In this document: positions 31,954-41,370 of the stretch, in pieces
Layout of the letters: the number at the start of each line of letters is the position of its first letter
Position numbering within the stretch: the first letter of the stretch is position 1
From: Vibrio ulleungensis
GTDB lineage: Bacteria > Pseudomonadota > Gammaproteobacteria > Enterobacterales > Vibrionaceae
Assembly: GCF_016900875.1 (NCBI RefSeq)
Contig: NZ_JAFEUM010000010.1
Coordinates: 1 to 64,000 of the forward strand
Direction of reading: 5' to 3'
DNA length: 64,000 nt
The notes under the pieces: model-generated
What the model saw: only the letters and a program-made list of their open reading frames with translations
What the model was told of the DNA's origin: nothing
Databases searched by the model: none
Program-made: the position numbers and the translations under genes

Positions 31954-34800
31954 ATGAGTGAGTATAAAGATACCCTGAACCTTCCTGAAACAGGGTTTCC
32001 AATGCGCGGTAATCTGGCGAATCGTGAGCCAGAGATGCTTAAGCGTTGGTATAAGGAAGATCTTTACGGTGAAATCCGTAAAGCCAAGAAAGGAAAGAAA
32101 TCCTTTGTTCTTCATGATGGCCCTCCGTATGCGAACGGCGACATTCATATTGGTCACGCACTCAACAAGATTCTAAAAGACATTATTATTAAGTCGAAGA
32201 CCCTATCGGGCTTCGATGCTCCGTATATTCCAGGTTGGGATTGCCACGGTTTGCCGATTGAATTAATGGTAGAGAAAAAAGTGGGCAAGCCAGGGCAGAA
32301 AGTGACGGCGGCTGAGTTCCGTGAGAAGTGCCGTACCTATGCTCAAGGTCAAGTTGACGGTCAGCGTGAAAGCTTTAAGCGCCTAGGCATCTTAGGTGAA
32401 TGGGATGCGCCTTACCGCACTATGGATTTTGGTACTGAAGCCAACATCATCCGTGCTCTGGGTAAAATTGCCGACAATGGACACCTGCTAAAAGGCTTTA
32501 AACCTGTGCACTGGTGTACAGATTGTGGTTCCGCTTTGGCAGAAGCTGAGGTTGAATACAAAGATAAAGTTTCTCCTTCTATCGATGTTCGCTTTAAAGC
32601 CGCAGATGAAGCGTCACTAATAGAAAAATTCACCTTGGCCGAAGGCCATGCAGGTGAAGGTGATGTGTCGGTTATTATCTGGACCACGACACCTTGGACG
32701 TTGCCAGCAAACCGTGCGGTTTGTATGCGTGATGATCTAGAATACGTAATGATCCAGATCGAAGGCGAGACTAAAGAGCGTATTATCGTTGCTTCTGAGC
32801 TTGCGAAAGATGTGATGGATCGTGCCGGTGTTGAGCACTACCATAACTTAGGTTTTGCTAAAGGTAGCGATCTAGAGCTGTCTCAATTTAAGCACCCATT
32901 CTATGACTTTACCGTTCCAGTTGTACTTGGCGATCACGTGACAACTGAATCTGGTACTGGTGTGGTACACACTGCGCCTGGCCATGGTCAAGAAGATTTC
33001 GCGGTAGGTCAAAAATATGACCTAGAAGTTGCAAATCCTGTGGGCTCAAATGGCGTGTATCTACCCGATACAGAGCTTTTTGCTGGGCAACACGTATTTA
33101 AAGCGAACGATGCAGTTGTTGAAACGCTGAAAGAGCATGGAGCACTATTGCACCATCACGCTTACGAGCACAGCTACCCGCATTGCTGGCGTCACAAAAC
33201 ACCGATCATCTTCCGTGCAACCCCACAATGGTTTGTCTCTATGGATCAAGCTGGGCTTCGTGCCAAAGCGCTTGAGGCAATCAAAGGTGTTCAGTGGATG
33301 CCTGATTGGGGTCAAAGCCGTATTGAAGGTATGATTGAAGGCCGCCCAGAGTGGTGTGTTTCTCGTCAGCGTACATGGGGCGTGCCTATTGCACTGTTCG
33401 TGCACAAAGAGACTTCAGAGCTTCACCCTAATAGCTTATCGCTGATTGAAGACGTGGCTAAGCTGGTAGAGCAAAAGGGAATTCAAGCGTGGTGGGATCT
33501 CGAGCCTGCTGAGCTGCTTGGTGATGACGCAGACAACTACGAAAAAGTGTTAGATACGTTGGACGTATGGTTTGACTCTGGCGTGACGCACTATTCAGTG
33601 GTAGACGCTCGTGAAGAATTTGGTGGACACAGTGCCGATCTTTATTTGGAAGGGTCGGATCAACACCGTGGCTGGTTCCAGTCGTCGTTGATCTCTTCAA
33701 TTGCAATGAAAGGCGTAGCGCCTTACAACCAAGTCCTAACACACGGCTTTGTGGTGGACGGCCATGGTCGTAAAATGTCGAAGTCTATTGGTAACGTCGT
33801 TGCGCCAAAAGATGTGACCAACAAGTTGGGTGCTGACATCCTACGTTTGTGGGTAGCGTCTACGGATTATACTGGTGAAGTTGCGGTTTCTGATGAAATC
33901 TTGAAGCGAAGCGCCGATGCTTACCGTCGTATTCGTAACACCTCTCGCTTTTTCTTGGCAAACCTAAGTGGCTTTAACCCAGAAACTGATTTGGTTGCAC
34001 CAGAAGACATGGTAGCACTGGATCGTTGGGCGGTAGGGCGTGCTCTAGCGACTCAAAACGAGATCGTGAAAGCGTACGAAGAGTACAATACCCACGCCGT
34101 TATGCAGCGTTTGATGCACTTCTGTTCTATCGAAATGGGCTCGTTCTACCTCGATATCATCAAAGATCGTCAATACACAGCAAAACGTGGTGGTCACGCT
34201 CAGCGCAGTTGTCAGACAGCGTTGTATTACATTGTTGAAGCCTTGGTTCGTTGGATGGCACCAATCATGTCATTCACTGCAGATGAAATCTGGAACCAAA
34301 TGCCAAAAACGCTACCAACTGGCGAAAGCCGCGGTAAATTTGTGTTTGCTGATGAGTGGTTTGATGGTCTGTTTGGCCTTGCCGATGGTGAAGAGCTAAA
34401 TGATGAGTTTTGGAACGACGTACAAAGTGTTCGAGGCGCAGTGAATAAGCTCCTTGAAGCAGCGCGTAATGAGAAAACCATTGGTGGTTCACTGCAAGCT
34501 GAAGTGACTTTGTATGCCGACGATGCACTGGCGGCGACATTGAACAAGCTGAGTGATGAGCTGCGTTTTGTTCTTCTAACGTCGAAAGCTGCAGTTAAGC
34601 CACTTAGCGAAAAATCTGAATCGGCTCAAGAGACCGAGCTAGAAGGATTGTTTGTTCAAGTTGATGGCTCCGAAGCACAGAAGTGTGACCGTTGCTGGCA
34701 CCATACGGCGGACGTAGGCACTATCGAAGGTCACGAGACAATTTGTGGTCGCTGTGTGACGAATGTAGACGGTGAAGGCGAAGTTCGTCAGTTTGCCTAA
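31954..34800 (+). CDS. ileS: Isoleucyl-tRNA synthetase
   Basis: About 948 aa, a class I synthetase. The HIGH motif is in PPYANGDIHIGHALN and the KMSKS motif in GRKMSKSIGN. The editing (CP1) domain includes TTTPWTLPANRAV, and the C-terminal zinc site is CDRCWHH...CGRC. The frame extends upstream past ATG 31915, which has an AAGG upstream. Homologues begin MSEYKDTLNLPETGFPM, so I chose ATG 31954, though 31915 is possible. It is part of the ribF-ileS-lspA operon. Confidence 0.95.
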   Translation: MSEYKDTLNLPETGFPMRGNLANREPEMLKRWYKEDLYGEIRKAKKGKKSFVLHDGPPYANGDIHIGHALNKILKDIIIKSKTLSGFDAPYIPGWDCHGLPIELMVEKKVGKPGQKVTAAEFREKCRTYAQGQVDGQRESFKRLGILGEWDAPYRTMDFGTEANIIRALGKIADNGHLLKGFKPVHWCTDCGSALAEAEVEYKDKVSPSIDVRFKAADEASLIEKFTLAEGHAGEGDVSVIIWTTTPWTLPANRAVCMRDDLEYVMIQIEGETKERIIVASELAKDVMDRAGVEHYHNLGFAKGSDLELSQFKHPFYDFTVPVVLGDHVTTESGTGVVHTAPGHGQEDFAVGQKYDLEVANPVGSNGVYLPDTELFAGQHVFKANDAVVETLKEHGALLHHHAYEHSYPHCWRHKTPIIFRATPQWFVSMDQAGLRAKALEAIKGVQWMPDWGQSRIEGMIEGRPEWCVSRQRTWGVPIALFVHKETSELHPNSLSLIEDVAKLVEQKGIQAWWDLEPAELLGDDADNYEKVLDTLDVWFDSGVTHYSVVDAREEFGGHSADLYLEGSDQHRGWFQSSLISSIAMKGVAPYNQVLTHGFVVDGHGRKMSKSIGNVVAPKDVTNKLGADILRLWVASTDYTGEVAVSDEILKRSADAYRRIRNTSRFFLANLSGFNPETDLVAPEDMVALDRWAVGRALATQNEIVKAYEEYNTHAVMQRLMHFCSIEMGSFYLDIIKDRQYTAKRGGHAQRSCQTALYYIVEALVRWMAPIMSFTADEIWNQMPKTLPTGESRGKFVFADEWFDGLFGLADGEELNDEFWNDVQSVRGAVNKLLEAARNEKTIGGSLQAEVTLYADDALAATLNKLSDELRFVLLTSKAAVKPLSEKSESAQETELEGLFVQVDGSEAQKCDRCWHHTADVGTIEGHETICGRCVTNVDGEGEVRQFA

Positions 34801-34886
34801 CTTCAATGGCATTGGTGTTGTCGCGAGTCTGCGGCAACACCAGCATTCATTGTCTGCTCGAAAGCGCGTTCGTTAAGGAAAAACTC

Positions 34887-35414
34887 ATGAAAGAGTCGGC
34901 ATTGCCGTTGAAAGAGTCTGGACTTCGTTGGTTGTGGCTTGCACTGCTGCTGTTTGTTTTAGACATTGGTGTAAAATACCTAGTCATGAATCAGATGGGT
35001 TATGGCTGGTCTAATCGCATAGAAATCTTACCCTTTTTTAATCTGTTATATGTCCATAATTATGGTGCAGCCTTCAGTTTCTTGGGTGACCAAAGTGGTT
35101 GGCAGCGTTATTTATTTACCGGTCTTGCGTTTGTTTTCTCGTTAGTTTTGATGACTTGGATGAGAAAACTGCCAAAGTCAGCAGTTTGGTTAAGTATTGC
35201 CTATGCCTCTATTATTGGTGGCGCTCTGGGGAATGCCTACGATCGCGTGCTGCACGGTTACGTAGTCGATTACTTAGATTTTTACTGGGGAAGCTATCAT
35301 TGGCCTGCTTTTAATATTGCCGACATGGCGATTGTGATTGGCGCCGCAATGATTATTCTCGATGGATTCTTTAATAAAGAAAAAACGGATTCTGACCCTT
35401 CTTCAACTAAGTAA
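34887..35414 (+). CDS. lspA: Lipoprotein signal peptidase LspA
   Basis: A 175-aa aspartyl protease with four membrane segments that cleaves diacylated prolipoproteins. Conserved blocks are NYGAAFSFL, GGALGNAYDR with one catalytic Asp region, and VVDYLDF...FNIADMAI with the second. The open frame runs upstream to 34806, but AAGGA lies 6 nt before ATG 34887 and homologues start there. In many gammaproteobacteria fkpB and ispH follow lspA; here secG follows instead. Confidence 0.93.
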   Translation: MKESALPLKESGLRWLWLALLLFVLDIGVKYLVMNQMGYGWSNRIEILPFFNLLYVHNYGAAFSFLGDQSGWQRYLFTGLAFVFSLVLMTWMRKLPKSAVWLSIAYASIIGGALGNAYDRVLHGYVVDYLDFYWGSYHWPAFNIADMAIVIGAAMIILDGFFNKEKTDSDPSSTK

Positions 35415-35631
35415 CGGGTTAGTTCTCCAATAAAATGTGCGTTTTGCCCGTATTTTGAGCGATTGTGTCTCTAAAGGGTGAAATGATGAATTTTTTGCTT
35501 GTCAGCGCCTGAGCCTTTCGTTAGTATTTGCTCCGCTCTCAACGAGAGGCGCGTTAGCTATATTGTAGAACGAATGGTTTCAAACCATTTATAATAGCGC
35601 TGGCGGAACAATTTGGAACATAGGTGGAAAT

Positions 35632-35967
35632 ATGTTTGAAACTCTACTTGTGATTTACCTGTTGGCTGCGCTTGGTGTAATTGGCCTAGTTTTAATCCAA
35701 CAAGGTAAAGGCGCCGACATGGGCGCGTCGTTTGGAGCTGGAGCGTCAAATACCGTATTTGGTGCATCTGGATCAGGTAACTTCCTGAGCCGAATGACTG
35801 CAATATTTGCAACAGTATTTTTTATCGTTAGCTTGGTGATCGGTAACATTACCGCACACAAGCCTGAGTCTCAGTGGGTTGACCCTACTCAAGGCCAGGT
35901 GATTGAGCAAACTAGCGATGAACTGGGATTACCGGCCGAAGAAAATTCGAACGATATTCCTCAGTAG
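35632..35967 (+). CDS. secG: Preprotein translocase subunit SecG
   Basis: A 111-aa SecYEG component with two membrane segments (residues ~3-22 and ~55-75). The conserved cytoplasmic loop reads LIQQGKGADMGASFGAG. The start ATG follows AGGTGG. It lies 10 nt before tRNA-Leu, the same arrangement as E. coli secG-leuU, so the tRNA is probably cotranscribed. Confidence 0.95.
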   Translation: MFETLLVIYLLAALGVIGLVLIQQGKGADMGASFGAGASNTVFGASGSGNFLSRMTAIFATVFFIVSLVIGNITAHKPESQWVDPTQGQVIEQTSDELGLPAEENSNDIPQ

Positions 35968-35977
35968 AATAGTTGAT

Positions 35978-36061
35978 GCCGAGATGGTGAAATTGGTAGA
36001 CACGCTAGCATGAGGTGCTAGTGCCTTTGGTGTGAGGGTTCGAGTCCCTCTCTCGGCACCA
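35978..36061 (+). tRNA. leuU: tRNA-Leu (GAG)
   Basis: An 84-nt class II tRNA. The acceptor stem GCCGAGA pairs with TCTCGGC, followed by A and CCA. The anticodon arm CTAGCATGAGGTGCTAG gives anticodon GAG. The variable arm is long. It is the counterpart of E. coli leuU between secG and metY. Confidence 0.95.
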
Positions 36062-36070
36062 TTATTCGAC

Positions 36071-36098
36071 TTGATAATCAAGTCGTTGAGCGTATAAT
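36071..36098 (+). promoter_or_regulatory. Sigma-70 promoter of tRNA-fMet
   Basis: TTGATA (36071-36076) and TATAAT (36093-36098) with a 16-bp spacer. The -10 ends 14 nt before the tRNA. A consensus -10 fits a stable RNA gene. Confidence 0.7.
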
Positions 36099-36112
36099 GC
36101 TCGACAGTCGGA

Positions 36113-36189
<77 letters not shown>

Positions 36190-36325
36190 ATTTTCAGGAC
36201 GTGATTGTTAAGTCAGCCAAGTCGAGGTTTTTTACCTCAAAGCGGTCCGCTTAACTTGGCAGCTAAGTTAAATCTAAGCTATTTTTTTAGCGGGGTTTAG
36301 TTTAGTAATATCAGGGTCCAGCAAC

Positions 36326-36352
36326 AAAAACCCCGACTTTTCGGGGTTTTTT
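36326..36352 (+). terminator. Terminator upstream of rimP
   Basis: AAAACCCCGA and TCGGGGTTTT form a hairpin followed by TT. It may end the tRNA-fMet transcript or act as an attenuator for rimP-nusA-infB. The stretch 36190-36446 holds no gene. Confidence 0.8.
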
Positions 36353-36446
36353 GTTATTTGAGATTTATCTTTATGGATACTCTCAGATAGTGTGCTAGGT
36401 ATTAAATTGGGCTTTAGGCCCTTTTTTTGTTTCTGGAGTGGTAAGA

Positions 36447-36902
36447 ATGACTGGATTAGAAAGACAGTTAACCGAAATGCTGCAAGCGCCGGTTGAGGCA
36501 CTTGGGTATGAATTAGTGGGTGTTGAATTTATCCGTGCAGGTGAGTATTCAACCTTACGCATCTTTATAGACAGCGAAAACGGTATCAACGTTGACGACT
36601 GTGCCGAAGTAAGCCACCAGGCGAGCGCGGTATTGGATGTAGAAGATCCAATTTCGGTAGCTTATAACCTAGAGGTTTCTTCTCCAGGTCTAGAGCGCCC
36701 TCTATTTACTGCTGCACACTATGAAAGATTTATCGAAAGCGAAGTAAGCATCGTTTTGAAAATGGCGGTGGGCAATCGTCGTAAGTGGAAAGGTGTAATC
36801 AAAGGTGTTGAAGGTGAAACCATCAGCGTCGAAACCGACGGACAAGTCGAAGAGTTTGCACTGAGTAACATTAACAAAGCGCACCTAATTCCGAAATTTT
36901 AA
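36447..36902 (+). CDS. rimP: Ribosome maturation factor RimP
   Basis: A 151-aa protein needed for 30S subunit maturation. Motifs are LGYELVGVEF, STLRIFIDSENGINVDDCAEVS and the block VSSPGLERPLFT that is diagnostic of RimP. The frame is open three codons upstream to GTG 36438, but GGAG at 36435-36438 is spaced for ATG 36447, and homologues begin MTGLERQLTEM. It leads the rimP-nusA-infB operon. Confidence 0.94.
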   Translation: MTGLERQLTEMLQAPVEALGYELVGVEFIRAGEYSTLRIFIDSENGINVDDCAEVSHQASAVLDVEDPISVAYNLEVSSPGLERPLFTAAHYERFIESEVSIVLKMAVGNRRKWKGVIKGVEGETISVETDGQVEEFALSNINKAHLIPKF

Positions 36903-36934
36903 GCCAGTGTATAGGGCATTAAGAGGCTAGAAGG

Positions 36935-38422
36935 ATGAACAACAAAGAAATTTTAGCAGTTGTAGAAGCTGTTTCAAACGAAAAAGCGGTACCTCGTGAG
37001 AGTATCTTTGAAGCATTAGAAATTGCTTTGGCAACCGCCACAAAAAAGAAATATGAGATGGAAGTAGAAGTCCGTGTTGCGATCGATCGCAAAACAGGTG
37101 ACTTCGATACATTCCGTCGTTGGGAAGTCGTCGAAGAAGTAGAATTCCCAACCAAAGAAACATCTTTAGAAGCCGCTAAATTTGAAGATGAGTCACTAGA
37201 AATCGGTGATTACGTCGAAGACGACATCGACTCAGTGAAGTTTGACCGTATTGCAACACAAACTGCTAAACAAGTTATCGTACAGAAAGTACGTGAAGCA
37301 GAGCGTGCTCAAATCGTGGGTCAGTTCATCGATAACGAAGGTGAACTTCTTACTGGCGCGGTTAAAAAAGTCAATCGCGACACGGTTATTCTAGATTTGG
37401 GTAACAATGCAGAAGCGGTTATTTTACGTGATGACCAACTTCCACGTGAAAACTTCCGTTCGGGTGACCGAGTGCGTGGCCTGCTGTACAAAGTGGATCC
37501 AGAAGCACGCGGCTTCCAACTGTTCATGACTCGCTCTAAACCAGAGATGTTGACTGAACTGTTCCGTATTGAAGTGCCAGAAATTGGCGAAGACTTGATC
37601 GAACTAAAAGGTGCAGCCCGCGATCCTGGTTCACGTGCAAAAATTGCTGTGAAAACCAACGACAAGCGTATTGATCCAGTCGGTGCTTGTGTTGGTATGC
37701 GTGGCGCACGTGTACAAGCCGTTTCTGGTGAGCTTGGCGGTGAGCGTATTGATATCGTTCTTTGGGACGATAACCCAGCGCAGTTCGTTATTAACGCAAT
37801 GGCTCCAGCGGATGTCGCATCAATCATTGTTGATGAAGACACTAACTCTATGGACATCGCGGTAGAAGCAGACAACCTAGCACAGGCTATCGGCCGTGCT
37901 GGTCAAAACGTACGTCTTGCGTCTCAACTGACTGGTTGGGAACTAAACGTAATGACCGTTGAAGACCTAGAGAAGAAGCACCAAGAAGAATCTCAAGAGT
38001 CGATTGAATCGTTCATGAAGCACCTAGACATCGAGCAAGATTTTGCTGAGTTGTTGGTGGAAGAAGGGTTCTCAACGCTTGAAGAAGTAGCATACGTACC
38101 AGTAGCTGAGCTACTGGAAGTAAACGGCTTGGATGAAGATCTTGTAGAAGAGTTACGTGGTCGTGCTAAAGACGCACTGACAACGCTTGCGCTTGCACAA
38201 GAAGAGTCGTTTGAAGGTTTAGAACCAGCAGAAGACCTATTAGGTCTTGAAGGTCTAGAACGCGAATTGGCGTTCAAACTTGCCGCTAAAGGCGTAGTGA
38301 CATTAGAAGACCTAGCTGATCAAGGCGTCGATGAATTAGAAGACATTGAAGGCCTAACTGAAGAGCGTGCAGGCGAGCTGATCATGGCCGCGCGTAATAT
38401 CTGTTGGTTCAACGAAGAATAA
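36935..38422 (+). CDS. nusA: Transcription termination/antitermination factor NusA
   Basis: A 495-aa RNA-polymerase-binding factor. The N-terminal domain spans residues ~1-130. It is followed by an S1 domain (GAVKKVNRDTVILDLGN), KH1/KH2 domains (VGACVGMRGARVQAV and AIGRAGQNVRLA) and two C-terminal acidic repeats of the helix-hairpin-helix type (residues ~360-495). The length equals E. coli NusA (495). It lies 32 nt after rimP and 21 nt before infB. Confidence 0.97.
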   Translation: MNNKEILAVVEAVSNEKAVPRESIFEALEIALATATKKKYEMEVEVRVAIDRKTGDFDTFRRWEVVEEVEFPTKETSLEAAKFEDESLEIGDYVEDDIDSVKFDRIATQTAKQVIVQKVREAERAQIVGQFIDNEGELLTGAVKKVNRDTVILDLGNNAEAVILRDDQLPRENFRSGDRVRGLLYKVDPEARGFQLFMTRSKPEMLTELFRIEVPEIGEDLIELKGAARDPGSRAKIAVKTNDKRIDPVGACVGMRGARVQAVSGELGGERIDIVLWDDNPAQFVINAMAPADVASIIVDEDTNSMDIAVEADNLAQAIGRAGQNVRLASQLTGWELNVMTVEDLEKKHQEESQESIESFMKHLDIEQDFAELLVEEGFSTLEEVAYVPVAELLEVNGLDEDLVEELRGRAKDALTTLALAQEESFEGLEPAEDLLGLEGLERELAFKLAAKGVVTLEDLADQGVDELEDIEGLTEERAGELIMAARNICWFNEE

Positions 38423-38443
38423 TCAGCAAGGGGAGGTAGTGGA

Positions 38444-41101
38444 ATGACACAACTTACAGTTAAAGCGTTAAGCGATGAGATTGGTACGCCAGTTGACCGT
38501 TTAGTTGAGCAACTTGCTGATGCAGGTATGAATAAGTCACAAAGCGATATTGTGACGGAAGATGAGAAACAAGTACTTTTGACACATCTTAAAAAAGAAC
38601 ATGGCGATACAGCTGCTGAAGCTGAGCCAACACGTCTAACATTGCAACGCAAAAAGAAGAGCACGCTAAGTGTTGCTCAAACTGGCGGTAAGAGCAAAAA
38701 CGTACAAGTAGAAGTACGTAAAAAGCGCACTTACGTTAAGCGTAGCGTTGTTGACGATCAAAAAGCGGAAGAAGAAAAAGCACGCCTAGAAGCAGAAGCT
38801 GCTGAGCAAGCTGCTGCAGAAGCGAAGGCAAAAGCAGAAGCAGATGCGAAAGCGGCTGCAGAAGCGAAAGCCAAAGCAGAAGCCAAAGCGAAAGCTGACG
38901 CAGAAGCGAAAGCCAAAGCAGAAGCGGAAGCAAAAGCAAAAGCTGAGAGCCAAACTCCAGAAGAGCGCGCTGCTGCAGAACTTGCTAAGAAAGAAGCGGA
39001 TGAGCTTCAACGTCGTCAAGAAGAAGAAGCGGCACGCCGCATCGCTGAAGAAGCTGCAAAAGCAGCAGAAGAAGCGAAACGTCTTGCTGTTGAATCTGAA
39101 GCTCGCTTGCAAGAAGAAGCTAAGAAAACCAAAACCGTTGACTTCCACACCACAACCTCTACTTACGCTCGTGAAGCGGAAGATGAACAAGAGCGTCGTG
39201 ATGAAGGCGGTCGTCGTAAGAAGAAAAAGAAAAAAGCACCTGAAGCAAACAATCGCGGTGGACGTAACAACCAGCGTGGTCGTAAGGGTAAGTTAGCGAA
39301 ACCTACCTCTATGCAGCAAGGCTTTGATAAAAACGCAACCGTCGCTAAATCTGACGTTGTCGTTGGCGAAACCATTGTCGTTTCTGAGCTAGCGAACAAG
39401 ATGTCTGTGAAAGCAACAGAAGTGATTAAGGTCATGATGAAAATGGGCGCTATGGCGACCATTAACCAAGTGATCGACCAAGAAACTGCACAACTAGTAG
39501 CAGAAGAAATGGGTCACAAAGTGGTTCTGCGTAAAGAGAACGAGCTAGAAGAAGCGGTACTTGCAGATCGTGATAACGATGCATTGGCTGAAGGCCGTGC
39601 ACCTGTTGTTACCATCATGGGTCACGTTGACCACGGTAAGACATCAACACTGGATTACATTCGTAAAGCACACGTTGCTTCTGGCGAAGCTGGTGGTATT
39701 ACTCAGCATATCGGTGCTTACCACGTAGAGACTGAGAACGGTATGATTACCTTCTTAGATACTCCTGGACACGCCGCGTTTACCGCAATGCGTGCTCGTG
39801 GTGCTCAAGCGACAGATATCGTTGTACTTGTGGTTGCTGCCGATGATGGTGTAATGCCTCAAACAATCGAAGCGATTCAACACGCAAAAGCGGCCGGCGT
39901 GCCACTTATCGTTGCTGTGAACAAGATCGATAAAGAAGATGCTAACCCAGATAACGTTAAAAACGAACTGGCTCAGTACGATGTTATTCCTGAAGAGTGG
40001 GGCGGTGAGAACATGTTTGTTCACATCTCTGCTAAGCAAGGTACTAACATTGAAGGCCTACTAGAAACTATCCTTCTACAATCTGAAGTTCTTGAACTTA
40101 CTGCAGTGAAAGAAGGTATGGCGTCTGGTGTGGTTGTAGAATCTCGCCTAGATAAAGGTCGTGGTCCTGTAGCTACTGTTCTAGTTCAGTCTGGTACCCT
40201 AAACAAAGGTGATATTCTTCTTTGTGGTCAAGAGTACGGACGTGTTCGTGCAATGCGCGACGAAAACGGTCAAGAGATCTTTGAAGCTGGTCCATCTATT
40301 CCTGTCGAAATCATCGGTCTATCTGGTGTTCCGTCTTCAGGTGATGAAGCTACTGTAGTACGTGATGAGCGTAAAGCTCGTGAAGTTGCGAACTACCGTC
40401 AAGGTAAATTCCGTGAAGTTAAGCTTGCACGTCAGCAGAAATCGAAACTTGAAAACATGTTCTCGAACATGGCTGCAGGTGAAGTTGCTGAACTTAACGT
40501 GGTACTTAAAGCGGATGTACAGGGTTCTGTGGAAGCAATCTCAGACTCACTACTGAAACTGTCTACCGACGAAGTGAAAGTAAACATTGTAGGTTCTGGT
40601 GTTGGTGGTATTACCGAGACTGACGCAGTACTTGCAGCAGCGTCTAACGCTATCGTTCTTGGTTTCAACGTTCGTGCTGATGCTTCTGCTCGCCGTACCG
40701 TTGAAGCAGAAAGCTTAGACCTTCGCTACTACTCAATCATTTACCAATTGATTGACGAAGTGAAACAAGCGATGGGCGGTATGCTTGCTCCAGAATTCAA
40801 GCAAGAGATCATTGGTCTTGCTGAAGTTCGTGACGTATTTAAGTCGCCAAAACTGGGTGCTATCGCAGGTTGTATGGTTACTGAAGGTACCATCAAGCGT
40901 AACAACCCAATTCGTGTACTACGTGAAAACGTTGTAATTTACGAAGGTGAGCTTGAGTCACTACGTCGCTTTAAAGATGACGTACAAGAAGTTAAGAATG
41001 GTTACGAGTGTGGTATCGGCGTGAAGAACTACAACGATGTTCGCGTAGGTGACCAAATCGAAGTATTCGAAATCGTTGAAATTAAGCGTACGCTTGATTA
41101 A
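38444..41101 (+). CDS. infB: Translation initiation factor IF-2
   Basis: An 885-aa GTPase that brings fMet-tRNA to the 30S subunit. The N-terminal IF2 domain is followed by a long Ala/Glu/Lys low-complexity helix (residues ~105-225, many AKAEA-type repeats). The GTPase core has G1 GHVDHGKT, G3 DTPGH and G4 NKID; domains II-IV follow, ending EIVEIKRTLD. The stop codon TAA overlaps the first base of a 161-bp inverted-repeat element (41101-41261). This suggests that the element inserted exactly at the end of the gene. Confidence 0.97.
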   Translation: MTQLTVKALSDEIGTPVDRLVEQLADAGMNKSQSDIVTEDEKQVLLTHLKKEHGDTAAEAEPTRLTLQRKKKSTLSVAQTGGKSKNVQVEVRKKRTYVKRSVVDDQKAEEEKARLEAEAAEQAAAEAKAKAEADAKAAAEAKAKAEAKAKADAEAKAKAEAEAKAKAESQTPEERAAAELAKKEADELQRRQEEEAARRIAEEAAKAAEEAKRLAVESEARLQEEAKKTKTVDFHTTTSTYAREAEDEQERRDEGGRRKKKKKKAPEANNRGGRNNQRGRKGKLAKPTSMQQGFDKNATVAKSDVVVGETIVVSELANKMSVKATEVIKVMMKMGAMATINQVIDQETAQLVAEEMGHKVVLRKENELEEAVLADRDNDALAEGRAPVVTIMGHVDHGKTSTLDYIRKAHVASGEAGGITQHIGAYHVETENGMITFLDTPGHAAFTAMRARGAQATDIVVLVVAADDGVMPQTIEAIQHAKAAGVPLIVAVNKIDKEDANPDNVKNELAQYDVIPEEWGGENMFVHISAKQGTNIEGLLETILLQSEVLELTAVKEGMASGVVVESRLDKGRGPVATVLVQSGTLNKGDILLCGQEYGRVRAMRDENGQEIFEAGPSIPVEIIGLSGVPSSGDEATVVRDERKAREVANYRQGKFREVKLARQQKSKLENMFSNMAAGEVAELNVVLKADVQGSVEAISDSLLKLSTDEVKVNIVGSGVGGITETDAVLAAASNAIVLGFNVRADASARRTVEAESLDLRYYSIIYQLIDEVKQAMGGMLAPEFKQEIIGLAEVRDVFKSPKLGAIAGCMVTEGTIKRNNPIRVLRENVVIYEGELESLRRFKDDVQEVKNGYECGIGVKNYNDVRVGDQIEVFEIVEIKRTLD

Positions 41102-41261
41102 TACCAATCAGAGTAACTAGCTGGTCAGAAAATTGCGCCGAAAAAATCGCTGATAGCAAGGCAAAGATTGCAGTAGATAGCTTTCTACCTTCAAAATCTT
41201 TAACGCAGTTATCTGCGATTTTAGCAAGCAAGAATGACCTGATGGTTGCTATGATTGGTAT
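41101..41261 (+). repeat. 161-bp inverted-repeat element (MITE-like), copy 1
   Basis: The ends are ATACCAATC and GATTGGTAT. Inside lie AAAAAATCGCTGATAGC and the roughly complementary GTTATCTGCGATTTTAG, and a central GTAGATAGC/CTACC hairpin. The whole unit can fold into one long imperfect hairpin. A second copy lies at 46881-47042 in the opposite orientation. It encodes no protein. Confidence 0.85.
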
Positions 41262-41282
41262 CAACAACATATTGACTATAAT
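41255..41282 (+). promoter_or_regulatory. Possible promoter at the edge of the repeat element
   Basis: TTGGTA (41255-41260), part of the element's terminal repeat, lies 16 bp before a perfect TATAAT (41277-41282). Together they could drive rbfA-truB from within the operon. Confidence 0.4.
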
Positions 41283-41326
41283 CACCTTCGAATCTAATTT
41301 TGAAGGTGATGGTTGTTGAATACACC

Positions 41327-41356
41327 ATGAGGGGCCTTTGCCCCTCATTCTTTTTA
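41327..41356 (+). terminator. Terminator-like hairpin between infB and rbfA
   Basis: ATGAGGGGC and GCCCCTCAT form a hairpin followed by TCTTTTT. It lies inside the operon, only 15 nt before rbfA, so it may attenuate transcription or protect an RNA end. Another stem, ATCACCTTC/GAAGGTGAT, lies at 41281-41310. Confidence 0.6.
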
Positions 41357-41370
41357 TAGTGAGAAAAGAA

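Noticed and set aside
37321..38277. Long minus-strand frames opposite nusA and pnp
   Set aside because: Ser/Thr-rich translations typical of antisense shadows of highly biased genes.
38750..38950. Long open frames opposite and inside the Ala/Glu/Lys-rich part of infB
   Set aside because: They mirror the repetitive codons of infB and have no start signals.
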